From positions 3,162,001-3,226,000 of the forward strand of contig NZ_CP077769.1 of assembly GCF_020386615.1 (NCBI RefSeq): a stretch of 64,000 bases of DNA, read 5' to 3'. Both the position numbers and the translations under genes were made by a program. The DNA is from Chitinophaga pendula (lineage in GTDB: Bacteria; Bacteroidota; Bacteroidia; Chitinophagales; Chitinophagaceae). Below, in pieces: positions 8,885 through 17,200 of the stretch (positions are counted from its first letter, which is position 1; every line of letters begins with the position of its first letter). Below the pieces are notes generated by a model, which saw nothing but the letters and a program-made list of their open reading frames with translations, made no database searches and had not been told where the DNA came from.

Positions 8885-9391
8885 ATGCATACATCTACCC
8901 ATGAAGGAGCCACCGGGTTTACACTCGCTTACACCTTCCAGGCTCCCCAGGAGCAGGTCTTTGGGGCTTTCGGTAATGCCGAGGCGCTCAATGCCTGGTG
9001 GGGCCCGGCCGAAACACAGAACAGTGTGATCTGCCTGGATTTCCGTCCGGGAGGTATCTTTCACTTCAGGATGGTGTCAGCGGGCGGTGTGCACTACGGA
9101 CGATTTCTTTTTACCAGGATCGAGCCGCACTATCTACTGGAGTTCAACAATGCTTTTGCCGATGAAGATGCCAATGTGGTGCCGCCTCCCTTCGACCTGC
9201 CATTTCCGCTGGAGGTCCATTATAAGCTGGTCTTCAGTGAATATAACGGTGCTACCACTATTACGCTGACAGGCACTCCTGTTGATGCGGATCCCGAAGC
9301 TACAGCTGGTTTCCACGCTATTCGTGACAGTATGGAACAAGGCTTCGGCGGCACTTTCGGGAAGTTAGCGCACTATCTCCAACAACAATAG
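8885..9391 (+). CDS. SRPBCC/AHSA1-domain protein
   Basis: A 168-residue START/Bet v1-like protein of the AHSA1 (activator of Hsp90 ATPase homologue 1-like) family, a hydrophobic-pocket fold with no assigned substrate. The typical pattern is present: an F..P.E.VF.AF entry helix, an AWWGP motif, a DFRPGG.FHF strand and a closing long amphipathic helix. I chose the ATG at 8885; the frame is open further upstream, but that part overlaps the promoter. It is followed after 9 nt by the dihydrofolate-reductase-like gene, so the two form an operon. Such pairs are common in Bacteroidota, often under ArsR control. Confidence 0.8.
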   Translation: MHTSTHEGATGFTLAYTFQAPQEQVFGAFGNAEALNAWWGPAETQNSVICLDFRPGGIFHFRMVSAGGVHYGRFLFTRIEPHYLLEFNNAFADEDANVVPPPFDLPFPLEVHYKLVFSEYNGATTITLTGTPVDADPEATAGFHAIRDSMEQGFGGTFGKLAHYLQQQ

Positions 9392-9400
9392 TCTATTATT

Positions 9401-9973
9401 ATGAGAAAGCTGAAATTACAGGTACAGCTCTCTGTAGATGGGTTTGTATCTACCGGCCCTGGCGATGAACAGCAATGGATCACCTGGGCCTGGGAAGAGA
9501 TCCGCCCGCAGGTGCTGGAGCTGCTTGACAGCAGTGATACCATATTGATCGGCCGCAAGCTGGCGATCGACTATATCCCCTATTGACAGCAAGTGTATAC
9601 CCAACCGGACGATCCGATGTATGATGTCAGTGCACACATCGTCCGGGCGCAAAAAGTGGTATTTTCAAACACCTTAGCAGCATCTCTTTGGGAAAATACC
9701 CAGCTGGCGAAGGGAGATCTGACGGCAGAGGTTAAAGCGCTGAAGGCCGCCGGCGGTAAGGATATGATAGTGTATGGCGGTAGTTCCTTTGTTACTTCGC
9801 TGATCCGGGAAGGGTTGATAGATGAATATTATCTGTTTGTGAACCCGGTGGTATTGGGAAAAGGGGAAGGGATATTCGGCGGACTGGCGAATTACCGGGG
9901 ATTGGTACACCGGGAAACCCTTACCTATCCATCTGGTATTGTATTACTCAAGTATGTCGCTGCAATTCCTTAA
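9401..9973 (+). pseudogene. RibD C-terminal/dihydrofolate reductase-like gene interrupted by an in-frame TGA
   Basis: The reading frame encodes a full-length ~190-residue member of the dihydrofolate-reductase-like (RibD_C) family, with the N-terminal MRKLKLQVQLSVDGF, the GRKLA turn and the later VYGGSSF and GLIDEY motifs. A TGA at 9584-9586 splits it into 61 residues and a 126-codon remainder in the same frame. The residues around the stop read DYIPY-stop-QQV. Family members I recall have a tryptophan there (IPYW), so a single TGG-to-TGA change explains the stop. It is either a young pseudogene, a sequencing error, or (less likely) a readthrough site. It sits 9 nt behind the AHSA1 gene and ahead of a terminator. 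Confidence 0.8.
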
Positions 9974-9976
9974 AAC

Positions 9977-10005
9977 AAAAAGCTCCCCATAAAGGCGAGC
10001 TTTTC
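9977..10005. terminator. Bidirectional intrinsic terminator
   Basis: AAAAAGCTC (9977-9985) pairs with GAGCTTTTC-like bases (9997-10005). It lies between convergent genes and can serve both. Confidence 0.75.
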
Positions 10006-10024
10006 TTATACTAGTTCATCTTTA

Positions 10025-10807
10025 TCATACGATATGTTCTTCTTCATCGGCGTAAAAGTCCAGCCACTCTCCCAGCGGCGGATGTGTCAGCTGGAAGATG
10101 ACCTGCTGACGGCTGTCCAGTTGGCTATAAAAGGCGGCGATACGATCGATGATGGACTCCCCTGCCCCCATTCTCCAGAAGATATCCATGGGCGGTATAT
10201 CCGGATGTGCATCCCAGGGCATTTCCAGGTCTGCCGGGATATTTAGCGCTTCAAAACCACCGAAATCGCGCAGGAAGTCGCGGGCTTCCATGAGGGCAAA
10301 CCCCAACAGGTTGCTTCCTTTCCATTTTGAGACATTGGCGCTGTCGGGATTGTCTTTTGCCAGTCCTATTCCCCAGATCGTATCTGTCGGGCTAGCCTCC
10401 ACCAGGACGCTATCGCCGGTATTCAGCAGAAAGTCTGACAGGGAAGGATGTTGGTTAAATTTATGGATGTTGCCGGCGATCACGAGTTCGTAGGCATTTT
10501 CTTCCCATATTTCTGCCGAGAAGTTTTTCACTTCCCGTCCTATTGCTTTGGCTTCGCCTGGAGTGGCAGCTGCCATGATCTTTCCATATGCATCCCTATC
10601 ATTGAACAGGAGGGCTTTATGGGCCATCATCCAATGTTCGGCGGTAGGATATGTGCGGCCATTTACGATGAAGGGGCTTTCATACCATTGACTAAGACCG
10701 CTCTGATCGACCTTGTCTGCAGATGCGGGGATATGTCCCCAGAAATATTGATAGTCCAGTGCTGTTGTTGTTCCAACCTTTTCTCTAAGCCATGCTATAT
10801 TATACAT
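10025..10807 (-). CDS. NADAR (DUF1768/YbiA-like) family protein with a C-terminal extension
   Basis: A 260-residue protein whose first ~175 residues match NADAR N-glycosidases. These act on ADP-ribose-related or riboflavin-pathway metabolites; some members remove ADP-ribose from guanine in nucleic acid. Visible family signatures are FWGHIP near residue 22, the FIVNGRTYPTAEHWMM helix around 46-61, and VLVEASPTDTIWGIG near 134-148. About 80 further residues follow, including a PWDAHPDIPP segment and a helical acidic tail. Plain YbiA proteins end near 160, so the tail is unusual. It is a monocistronic gene, divergent from the leu operon. The substrate is unknown. Confidence 0.82.
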   Translation of the reverse strand: MYNIAWLREKVGTTTALDYQYFWGHIPASADKVDQSGLSQWYESPFIVNGRTYPTAEHWMMAHKALLFNDRDAYGKIMAAATPGEAKAIGREVKNFSAEIWEENAYELVIAGNIHKFNQHPSLSDFLLNTGDSVLVEASPTDTIWGIGLAKDNPDSANVSKWKGSNLLGFALMEARDFLRDFGGFEALNIPADLEMPWDAHPDIPPMDIFWRMGAGESIIDRIAAFYSQLDSRQQVIFQLTHPPLGEWLDFYADEEEHIV

Positions 10808-10926
10808 ATGATCTGTTTTGCGATGCGAAGATACTCAATCAGCCCGGGTCCTTGATAACTAAGGTCTAGGATATGATAAAGGCCATTTATCAGCTGATCA
10901 TTAGCGTTCCCGGCGCGTCTCCCTAA

Positions 10927-10934
10927 TATCTTTA
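10927..10934 (+). promoter_or_regulatory. Possible -7 element of the leu/cim operon
   Basis: TATCTTTA matches TAnnTTTR about 80 nt before the leuC start. No clean TTTG was found at the expected distance upstream, so confidence is low. Confidence 0.3.
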
Positions 10935-11009
10935 GAAAAAACCACAATAAAAAACAGATATTCTGGATAAAATTTAACAATTTAGCAACTGTTTTTAAAA
11001 TTCTACAAA

Positions 11010-12416
11010 ATGAGTCAGAAGCCCGCTACACTATTTGATAAGGTATGGGATGCGCACGTAGTCCGGAATATTGAGGACGGACCGGATGTATTTTTTATCG
11101 ACCGGCATTTTATTCATGAGGTGACCAGTCCGGTGGCCTTTCTTGGGATGGAACAACGGGGATTGAACGTGATGTTTCCCGGAAAGACCTTTGCTACGGC
11201 GGATCACAACACGCCTACTATTAACCAGCATTTGCCGGTAGAGGACCCTTTGTCTGCCAATCAGCTGAAGGCATTGGAGACGAATACTGCCAAGTATGGC
11301 ATTTCTCACTGGGGTCTGGGTAATCCTAAAAATGGTATTGTGCATGTGGTAGGGCCAGAGAATGGCATTACGCTGCCGGGTATGACCATTGTGTGCGGAG
11401 ATTCTCATACTTCCACTCACGGGGCATTTGGTGCGATTGCGTTCGGTATTGGTACTTCCGAGGTGGAGATGGTATTGACCTCTCAGTGCATTATGCAGCC
11501 GAAGCCTAAGAAGATGCGGATCAGTGTGAATGGTGAGTTGGGTAAAGGCATTACACCGAAGGATGTGGCGTTGTATATTATTTCACAGTTGACCACTGCT
11601 GGTGCGACCGGCTATTTTGTGGAATATGCCGGGGAGGTATTTGAGCAGATGAGCATGGAAGGCCGGATGACGGTTTGTAATATGAGCATAGAAATGGGGG
11701 CGAGAGGCGGTATGATAGCGCCTGACGAGACCACATTCGATTATATCCGCGGGCGGGAGAAAGCACCGGTGGGTGCTGCATGGGAAGAGGCGCTGGCTTA
11801 CTGGAAGACGTTGAAAACAGAGGAAGGCGCTACGTTTGATAAAGAGTATCATTTCAATGCCGCTGATATAGAGCCGATGATCACCTATGGTACCAACCCA
11901 GGTATGGGCATGGGTATCACTGGTCATATTCCTTCTGCGGTGGACGCAGGCAGCAATAAGGCCAGTTACGAGAAGTCCCTGCAATACATGGGATTCCATG
12001 AGGAGGAGCCCATGTTGGGCAAAAAGGTGGATTATGTTTTTATTGGTAGTTGCACTAATGGTCGTATAGAGGATTTCCGGGCTTTTGCTTCTATTGTTAA
12101 GGGACGTAAGAAGGCGGATCATGTCACGGCGTGGATTGTGCCCGGTTCTCATATCGTAGAGCGTCAGATCAAAGAGGAAGGCATATTGGATATACTGACA
12201 GATGCTGGTTTCCAGTTACGTCAGCCCGGCTGTTCTGCCTGTCTGGCGATGAACGACGATAAGATACCTGCTGGTAAGTATGCGGTGAGTACGAGCAACC
12301 GTAACTTCGAAGGCCGTCAGGGCCCCGGCTCCAGGACCTTGCTGGCCAGTCCGCTGGTAGCGGCGGCGGCGGCGGTGACCGGCGTAGTAACTGATCCCCG
12401 TGAGTTGCTGGCATAG
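11010..12416 (+). CDS. leuC: 3-isopropylmalate dehydratase large subunit
   Basis: 468 residues, the normal length for bacterial LeuC. With LeuD it isomerises 2-isopropylmalate to 3-isopropylmalate (and citramalate to beta-methylmalate) using a [4Fe-4S] cluster. The start [18 protein letters not shown], the [14 protein letters not shown] motif, the cluster cysteines in FIGSCTNGR and GCSACLAMN, and the end of the domain with [13 protein letters not shown] are all present. It is the first gene of a four-gene operon, followed by leuD after 55 bp. A short (GCG)n run near 12360 encodes an alanine stretch. Confidence 0.97.
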   Translation: MSQKPATLFDKVWDAHVVRNIEDGPDVFFIDRHFIHEVTSPVAFLGMEQRGLNVMFPGKTFATADHNTPTINQHLPVEDPLSANQLKALETNTAKYGISHWGLGNPKNGIVHVVGPENGITLPGMTIVCGDSHTSTHGAFGAIAFGIGTSEVEMVLTSQCIMQPKPKKMRISVNGELGKGITPKDVALYIISQLTTAGATGYFVEYAGEVFEQMSMEGRMTVCNMSIEMGARGGMIAPDETTFDYIRGREKAPVGAAWEEALAYWKTLKTEEGATFDKEYHFNAADIEPMITYGTNPGMGMGITGHIPSAVDAGSNKASYEKSLQYMGFHEEEPMLGKKVDYVFIGSCTNGRIEDFRAFASIVKGRKKADHVTAWIVPGSHIVERQIKEEGILDILTDAGFQLRQPGCSACLAMNDDKIPAGKYAVSTSNRNFEGRQGPGSRTLLASPLVAAAAAVTGVVTDPRELLA

Positions 12417-12471
12417 TCAGGCTGTGTACGGGGCTTTTTACATCAATAAGACTTTAAACTGAAAACGACCA

Positions 12472-13068
12472 ATGGCTTACGATAAATTCACGACACTTAA
12501 GAGTACAGCTGTTCCCTTACCTATTGAGAACGTAGATACCGACCAGATCATACCTGCCCGCTTTCTGAAAGCGACAGAGCGTAAAGGATTCGGGGATAAT
12601 TTGTTCCGTGACTGGCGATTTGAAAATGACGGTACTCCCAAGGCTGATTTCATTCTGAACAATCCTATCTATACCGGAAAGATACTGGTAGGTGGTAAAA
12701 ACTTCGGTAGTGGCAGCAGCCGTGAGCATGCTGCCTGGGCGATCTATGATTATGGATTCCGTTGTGTGGTGTCCAGCTTTTTTGCGGACATTTTCAAGAA
12801 CAACTCTCTAAATATCGGCATATTGCCGGTGCAGGTAAGTCCGGCGTTTCTGGACGGTATCTTCACAGCGATAGAAGCTGATCCTGCTACCGAGCTGGAG
12901 GTAGATCTGTCAGCACAGACCATTACCATCCTGTCTACCGGTGCACAGGAATCCTTTTCCATCAACAGTTACAAGAAACACAACCTGACGAATGGTTACG
13001 ATGATATCGACTATTTACAATCGATGAAAGCAGACATCGAGGCATTCGCGGCAAAAAGTATCTACTAA
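12472..13068 (+). CDS. leuD: 3-isopropylmalate dehydratase small subunit
   Basis: 198 residues, typical length. It is the swivelling small subunit that completes the LeuCD dehydratase. Signatures are the N-terminal [14 protein letters not shown], the [13 protein letters not shown] loop that closes the active site, and [17 protein letters not shown]. It is 55 bp behind leuC and 23 bp ahead of the citramalate-synthase-like gene, in one transcription unit. Confidence 0.97.
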   Translation: MAYDKFTTLKSTAVPLPIENVDTDQIIPARFLKATERKGFGDNLFRDWRFENDGTPKADFILNNPIYTGKILVGGKNFGSGSSREHAAWAIYDYGFRCVVSSFFADIFKNNSLNIGILPVQVSPAFLDGIFTAIEADPATELEVDLSAQTITILSTGAQESFSINSYKKHNLTNGYDDIDYLQSMKADIEAFAAKSIY

Positions 13069-13091
13069 AAAAAATCATAACCCCTACCCAT

Positions 13092-14615
13092 ATGCCAGTT
13101 ATCCAGCGCCATTTAGAGATCATGGACACCACGCTGCGCGACGGAGAGCAGACCAGTGGCGTTTCTTTTTCTCCCTCTGAGAAGTTGACGATTGCGCAGT
13201 TGTTGCTGACGGAGGTAAAAGTAGACCGTATAGAGATCGCATCTGCGAGAGTATCCGATGGTGAGTTTGCGGCCGTGAAGGCGATTACCAAATGGGCGAA
13301 GGTCAACGACCTGTTGCATCGCATAGAAGTATTGACTTTTGTTGACGGCACTGTATCTATTGACTGGATGCAGAAGGCCGGCGCCAAGGTGATGAACTTA
13401 TTGACCAAAGGATCTCTCAATCATCTGACCCATCAGCTTAAGAAGACGCCTGCGCAGCATTTTGCGGAGATAGCGGATGTGATCAAGCTAGCGAAGAAAA
13501 AGGGGCTTTCCTGTAATGTCTACCTGGAAGACTGGAGTAATGGTATGCGGCATTCGCCGGAATATGTGTATGGGTATCTTGATTTCCTTACGCAGCAACC
13601 GGTGAAGCGGATCATGTTGCCGGATACGCTGGGGGTGCTTTCTCCTGCGGAGTCGGCCGCTTATATTGGTGCTATTGTACAACGGTATCCGGATATCCAT
13701 TTTGATTTTCATGCGCATAATGATTATGACCTGGGTACTGCCAATGTGCTGGAAGGCGTAAAAGCGGGGGCGCAGGGTATTCACCTGACGATCAATGGTA
13801 TGGGTGAACGAGCGGGTAATGCGCCACTTGCCAGTGCTATTGCGGTACTGAAGGATTTCCTGCCTGAGGTAGGTACTTCTGTAAATGAGCGCTCATTGTA
13901 TACGGTCAGTAAGCTGGTAGAGACTTTTTCCGGTTTCCGCATCCCGGCGAACAAACCGATCGTCGGCGAGAATGTTTTCACGCAGACGGCAGGCATACAT
14001 GCTGACGGTGACAAGAAGAACAAGTTATATTTCAGCGATCTGATGCCGGAGCGTTTTGGGAGAGAGCGTGTATACGCTCTCGGTAAGACCAGCGGCAAAG
14101 CTAATATTGAGAATAACCTACAGCAGTTGGGGATACAGTTGTCTGATGCGGACCTTAAAAAGGTGACCCAGCGTATCATTGAGCTGGGCGACCGGAAGGA
14201 AGTGGTAACGCCCGCTGATCTGCCTTATGTGATTTCGGATGTATTGGACAGTAATCGTATCAGTGAGAAGGTGCGGATCGACAATTATGTACTCACACAT
14301 TCCAAGAACCTGCACCCATCTGTTACGTTGGGTATTTCGATAGATGGGCAATCGTTTGAGGAGCATGCGCAGGGCGACGGGCAATATGATGCTTTCATGA
14401 ATGCGTTGAAGAAGGTGTATAAGAAGTTAAAGCAGGAGCTGCCGGGGCTTACGGATTATGCGGTGCGTATTCCTCCCGGCGGTAAAAGTGATGCTTTGTG
14501 TGAAACGATCATTACCTGGAATTTTAAAAACAAGGAATTCAAGACCCGGGGGCTGGACAGCGACCAAACGGTGTCTGCTATCAAGGCTACCCAGAAGATG
14601 CTAAACCTGATCTGA
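13092..14615 (+). CDS. cimA: (R)-citramalate synthase (Leptospira type), LeuA family
   Basis: 507 residues. It condenses a 2-oxoacid with acetyl-CoA; I call it citramalate synthase, using pyruvate. The TIM barrel carries LRDGEQ (Arg16, Asp17), the metal-binding HAH pair (His207, His209), GERAGN and GIHADG, and the C-terminal ~115 residues form a LeuA-type regulatory domain (PPGGKSDAL). From memory of Leptospira interrogans CimA, alignment is nearly gap-free, and the residues credited with pyruvate selection (Leu81, Leu104, Tyr144, Thr179) are present at the same positions here. The same gene would usually be auto-annotated as an isopropylmalate synthase-like protein. Lying between leuD and leuB, it gives pyruvate to 2-oxobutyrate for threonine-independent isoleucine synthesis. 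A normal leuA may exist elsewhere. Confidence 0.82.
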   Translation: MPVIQRHLEIMDTTLRDGEQTSGVSFSPSEKLTIAQLLLTEVKVDRIEIASARVSDGEFAAVKAITKWAKVNDLLHRIEVLTFVDGTVSIDWMQKAGAKVMNLLTKGSLNHLTHQLKKTPAQHFAEIADVIKLAKKKGLSCNVYLEDWSNGMRHSPEYVYGYLDFLTQQPVKRIMLPDTLGVLSPAESAAYIGAIVQRYPDIHFDFHAHNDYDLGTANVLEGVKAGAQGIHLTINGMGERAGNAPLASAIAVLKDFLPEVGTSVNERSLYTVSKLVETFSGFRIPANKPIVGENVFTQTAGIHADGDKKNKLYFSDLMPERFGRERVYALGKTSGKANIENNLQQLGIQLSDADLKKVTQRIIELGDRKEVVTPADLPYVISDVLDSNRISEKVRIDNYVLTHSKNLHPSVTLGISIDGQSFEEHAQGDGQYDAFMNALKKVYKKLKQELPGLTDYAVRIPPGGKSDALCETIITWNFKNKEFKTRGLDSDQTVSAIKATQKMLNLI

Positions 14616-14650
14616 TCAGGTCTACCTTTCTTATTTCAATCAATCACTGA

Positions 14651-15724
14651 ATGGCAAGCAAACACATTTTAATTGTTCCGGGAGACGGAATAGGACAAGA
14701 AGTAACGGCAGTCGGCAAGAAAGTATTGGACAGGATCGCTGAAAAATACGGACACGCCTTCACTTATGACGAAGCATTGATCGGTCACGTAGCGATAGAA
14801 GCTACCGGTCAGCCTTTACCCGATGTGTCACTGGAGAAGATGCGTGCTGCTGATGCGGTATTGTTCGGTGCCGTAGGGCATCCGAAATATGACAATGACC
14901 CCTCTGCGAAAGTAAGGCCGGAGCAAGGGTTATTAAAGATGCGTAAGGAGCTGGGATTGTATGCCAACCTGCGTCCTATTAAATTATTCGATGAACTCCT
15001 GGATGCGTCCAGTATCAAACCTGAGATACTGAAAGGAGCTGATATATTATTCTTCCGGGAGCTGACCGGTGATATTTATTTTGGAGAGAAAGGCCGTAAG
15101 AATGGCGGCGATACTGCTTTTGACATTGCGGAATACAGTCGTTTTGAGGTAGCCCGTATTGCGCGGAAGGCATTTGAAGCTGCCAGGACGAGGAGGAAAA
15201 AACTTTGTTCTGTTGATAAGGCCAATGTGATAGAGACCTCCAGGCTGTGGAGGGAGGTGATCCAACAGATCGCTCCTGAGTATCCGGATGTGGAAGTGGA
15301 ACATCAGTTTATAGATGCGACGGCGATGTTACTGATCAAAGACCCACGCCGTTTTGACGTGGTGGTGACTGCTAACCTGTTTGGCGATATCCTGACGGAC
15401 GAGGCCTCCCAGATAGCGGGTTCTATGGGTATGCTGGCATCTGCTTCCATAGGCGACGGTACAGGCGTATACGAGCCGATACACGGTTCTGCGCACGACA
15501 TTACCGGCAAAGGGGTGGCGAATCCATTGGCGTCTGTACTTTCTGCTGCTTTGCTGCTGGATATCTCTTTTGGTATGAAGGAAGAATCTGTGGCGGTGAT
15601 ACAGGCTGTGGACAGCGTATTGAAGGATGGTTTCCGCACCCGGGATATCGCCGATGCAGCTACACCTGCTGACAAGATCTTAGGTACTGCCGCTATGGGC
15701 GATGCCGTATTACAATATTTGTAA
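14651..15724 (+). CDS. leuB: 3-isopropylmalate dehydrogenase
   Basis: 357 residues, typical for LeuB. It oxidatively decarboxylates 3-isopropylmalate with NAD (and, in the citramalate route, beta-methylmalate to 2-oxobutyrate). The start has IVPGDGIGQEV, then the substrate loop around LRPIKLF, RELTGDIYFGEKG, the metal-binding LFGDILTDEAS, and the NAD-binding EPIHGSAHDITGKGVANP. It is the last gene of the operon, 35 bp behind cimA, and ends at a strong terminator. Confidence 0.97.
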   Translation: MASKHILIVPGDGIGQEVTAVGKKVLDRIAEKYGHAFTYDEALIGHVAIEATGQPLPDVSLEKMRAADAVLFGAVGHPKYDNDPSAKVRPEQGLLKMRKELGLYANLRPIKLFDELLDASSIKPEILKGADILFFRELTGDIYFGEKGRKNGGDTAFDIAEYSRFEVARIARKAFEAARTRRKKLCSVDKANVIETSRLWREVIQQIAPEYPDVEVEHQFIDATAMLLIKDPRRFDVVVTANLFGDILTDEASQIAGSMGMLASASIGDGTGVYEPIHGSAHDITGKGVANPLASVLSAALLLDISFGMKEESVAVIQAVDSVLKDGFRTRDIADAATPADKILGTAAMGDAVLQYL

Positions 15725-15746
15725 GCTGGTACGACCACTTATTACC

Positions 15747-15783
15747 AAACGGGTGCCTTATCGCCAAGGCACCCGTTTTATAT
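15747..15783. terminator. Terminator of the leu/cim operon
   Basis: 13-bp perfect arms (15747-15759 and 15766-15778) with a 6-nt loop; A run before, T run after. It also faces the end of the convergent oxidoreductase gene at 15801. Confidence 0.9.
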
Positions 15784-15800
15784 TTTATGACTATATGCTG

Positions 15801-17177
15801 TTATAGGAAAGAGTTGGGGTCGGGGTGCTGCCAGGGACTACGATAAGGCCGTTGTAACAAGTCTGTGGCGGTGGCATCGCCCGTTATGATGCGTTTTCCC
15901 GGATCATAAGTGAGCGGCCGGCCGGTCTGCATGGACAGATTGGCCAGGATACAACTGGCGGTAGATATGTGCCCTTCGGCAATATCAGCTACCGGCCGGG
16001 TGTTGTGAGCGATGGCATCGAGGAAATTGAGCATATGGAGACGGGTAGCAGGTGCGGCATTCAGTTCTATGGCCGGTTCCTTCACATCTTCCGGGTATTT
16101 TTCCTTTTCGAAGAGGACATCTCCATGTATTGCCTTCCCTTTGTCCTTATCAACCGGTGTAAAATCGTATTGCATGGTGCTGGCGGCCAGTGTACCCTTT
16201 TCTCCGAATATCTTGAAGGCCCAGGGGTATTGCGGATCGTCGGGGGTACCCCAGGTGCGATGCTGCCATAGGCAGTTGAGTTCTTCATATTCGAAGAGTG
16301 CGGATTGTGTATCGGCTATATTGGATTTTCCTTCTTTCTGTACGTAGATACCACCGGTGGAGCTGATTCGTTTGGGCCATCCCAGGTGGAGCATCCAGCG
16401 AACGGTATCCAGCATATGCACACACATGTCTCCCATGATCCCATTTCCATACTCCATGAAGGTGCGCCACCAGCGTACATGTGGCAGGCCATCATAGGGT
16501 CGCAGCGGTGCGGGGCCGGTCCACATTTCGTAGTCAAAGAAATCCGGTACCGGTTGTACGACAGGATTACCATTGTTGCGCATGTGATAGTAGCAGCACA
16601 TTTCTACATGGGATACCTTTCCTAGCAGGCCGGCATCTACGATATTCTTTTTGGCTTCGATCAGGTGCGGGGTACTTTTCCGTTGGGTACCTACCTGTAC
16701 TACGCGGTTATATTTCCTGGCGGCAGCTACCATGGCCTCCCCTTCTATTATATCGACGCTGATCGGTTTTTGTACGTATACATGTGCTCCTGCTTTTAGG
16801 GCGGCTATTGCCTGTAAGGCATGCCAGTGGTCGGGCGTTCCGATCAGTACGATATCGAGGGTTTGTTCGCTGAGCATTTTGCGATAATCGGTGTAGTGCG
16901 CAGGTATTTTCCGGGAGCGTTGCCGCTGGCTAACCAAGCGGCCGGCTTCTTCAAGCTGGTGCTTATCTACGTCGCACAATGCGACCACTTCTACCGGTGC
17001 TACCTGTATCAATCTGAACAGGTCGCTTTTGCCATACCAGCCGGTACCTATAAGGGCTACACGTAGTGGTTTAGCGGGATTGAGTATATCCATTGCATTT
17101 GCGCCCAGGGCAGACAAAGCGAGGGTTGCAGTAGCTCCTTTCAGGAAGCGTCTCCGGTTGATATTGAAATGCTCCAT
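15801..17177 (-). CDS. Tat-exported Gfo/Idh/MocA family oxidoreductase
   Basis: 458 residues. It is an NAD(P)-dependent sugar or inositol dehydrogenase-type protein. The N-terminus has a twin-arginine signal (NRRRFLKG, hydrophobic stretch, then ANA), so it is exported folded with its cofactor. The Rossmann motif is GTGWYG, followed by the family motif VQKPIS (usually EKP) and the substrate-domain helix with GNGIMGDMCVHMLD. In Bacteroidota such proteins often take part in glycan deacetylation or glycosaminidase-like reactions. It is 23 nt downstream of the histidine kinase, probably co-transcribed. Confidence 0.87.
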   Translation of the reverse strand: MEHFNINRRRFLKGATATLALSALGANAMDILNPAKPLRVALIGTGWYGKSDLFRLIQVAPVEVVALCDVDKHQLEEAGRLVSQRQRSRKIPAHYTDYRKMLSEQTLDIVLIGTPDHWHALQAIAALKAGAHVYVQKPISVDIIEGEAMVAAARKYNRVVQVGTQRKSTPHLIEAKKNIVDAGLLGKVSHVEMCCYYHMRNNGNPVVQPVPDFFDYEMWTGPAPLRPYDGLPHVRWWRTFMEYGNGIMGDMCVHMLDTVRWMLHLGWPKRISSTGGIYVQKEGKSNIADTQSALFEYEELNCLWQHRTWGTPDDPQYPWAFKIFGEKGTLAASTMQYDFTPVDKDKGKAIHGDVLFEKEKYPEDVKEPAIELNAAPATRLHMLNFLDAIAHNTRPVADIAEGHISTASCILANLSMQTGRPLTYDPGKRIITGDATATDLLQRPYRSPWQHPDPNSFL

Positions 17178-17200
17178 TGAAGTAAGATAAGCGCTTTTCT

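Noticed and set aside
9584..9586. TGA as a selenocysteine codon
   Set aside because: There is no recognisable SECIS-like hairpin just after it, and the family has no selenoenzyme. A Trp-to-stop change is simpler.
12360..12374. GCG repeat at the end of leuC as a phase-variable tract
   Set aside because: It encodes a normal alanine run of the protein and is a trinucleotide repeat, so changes would not shift the frame.
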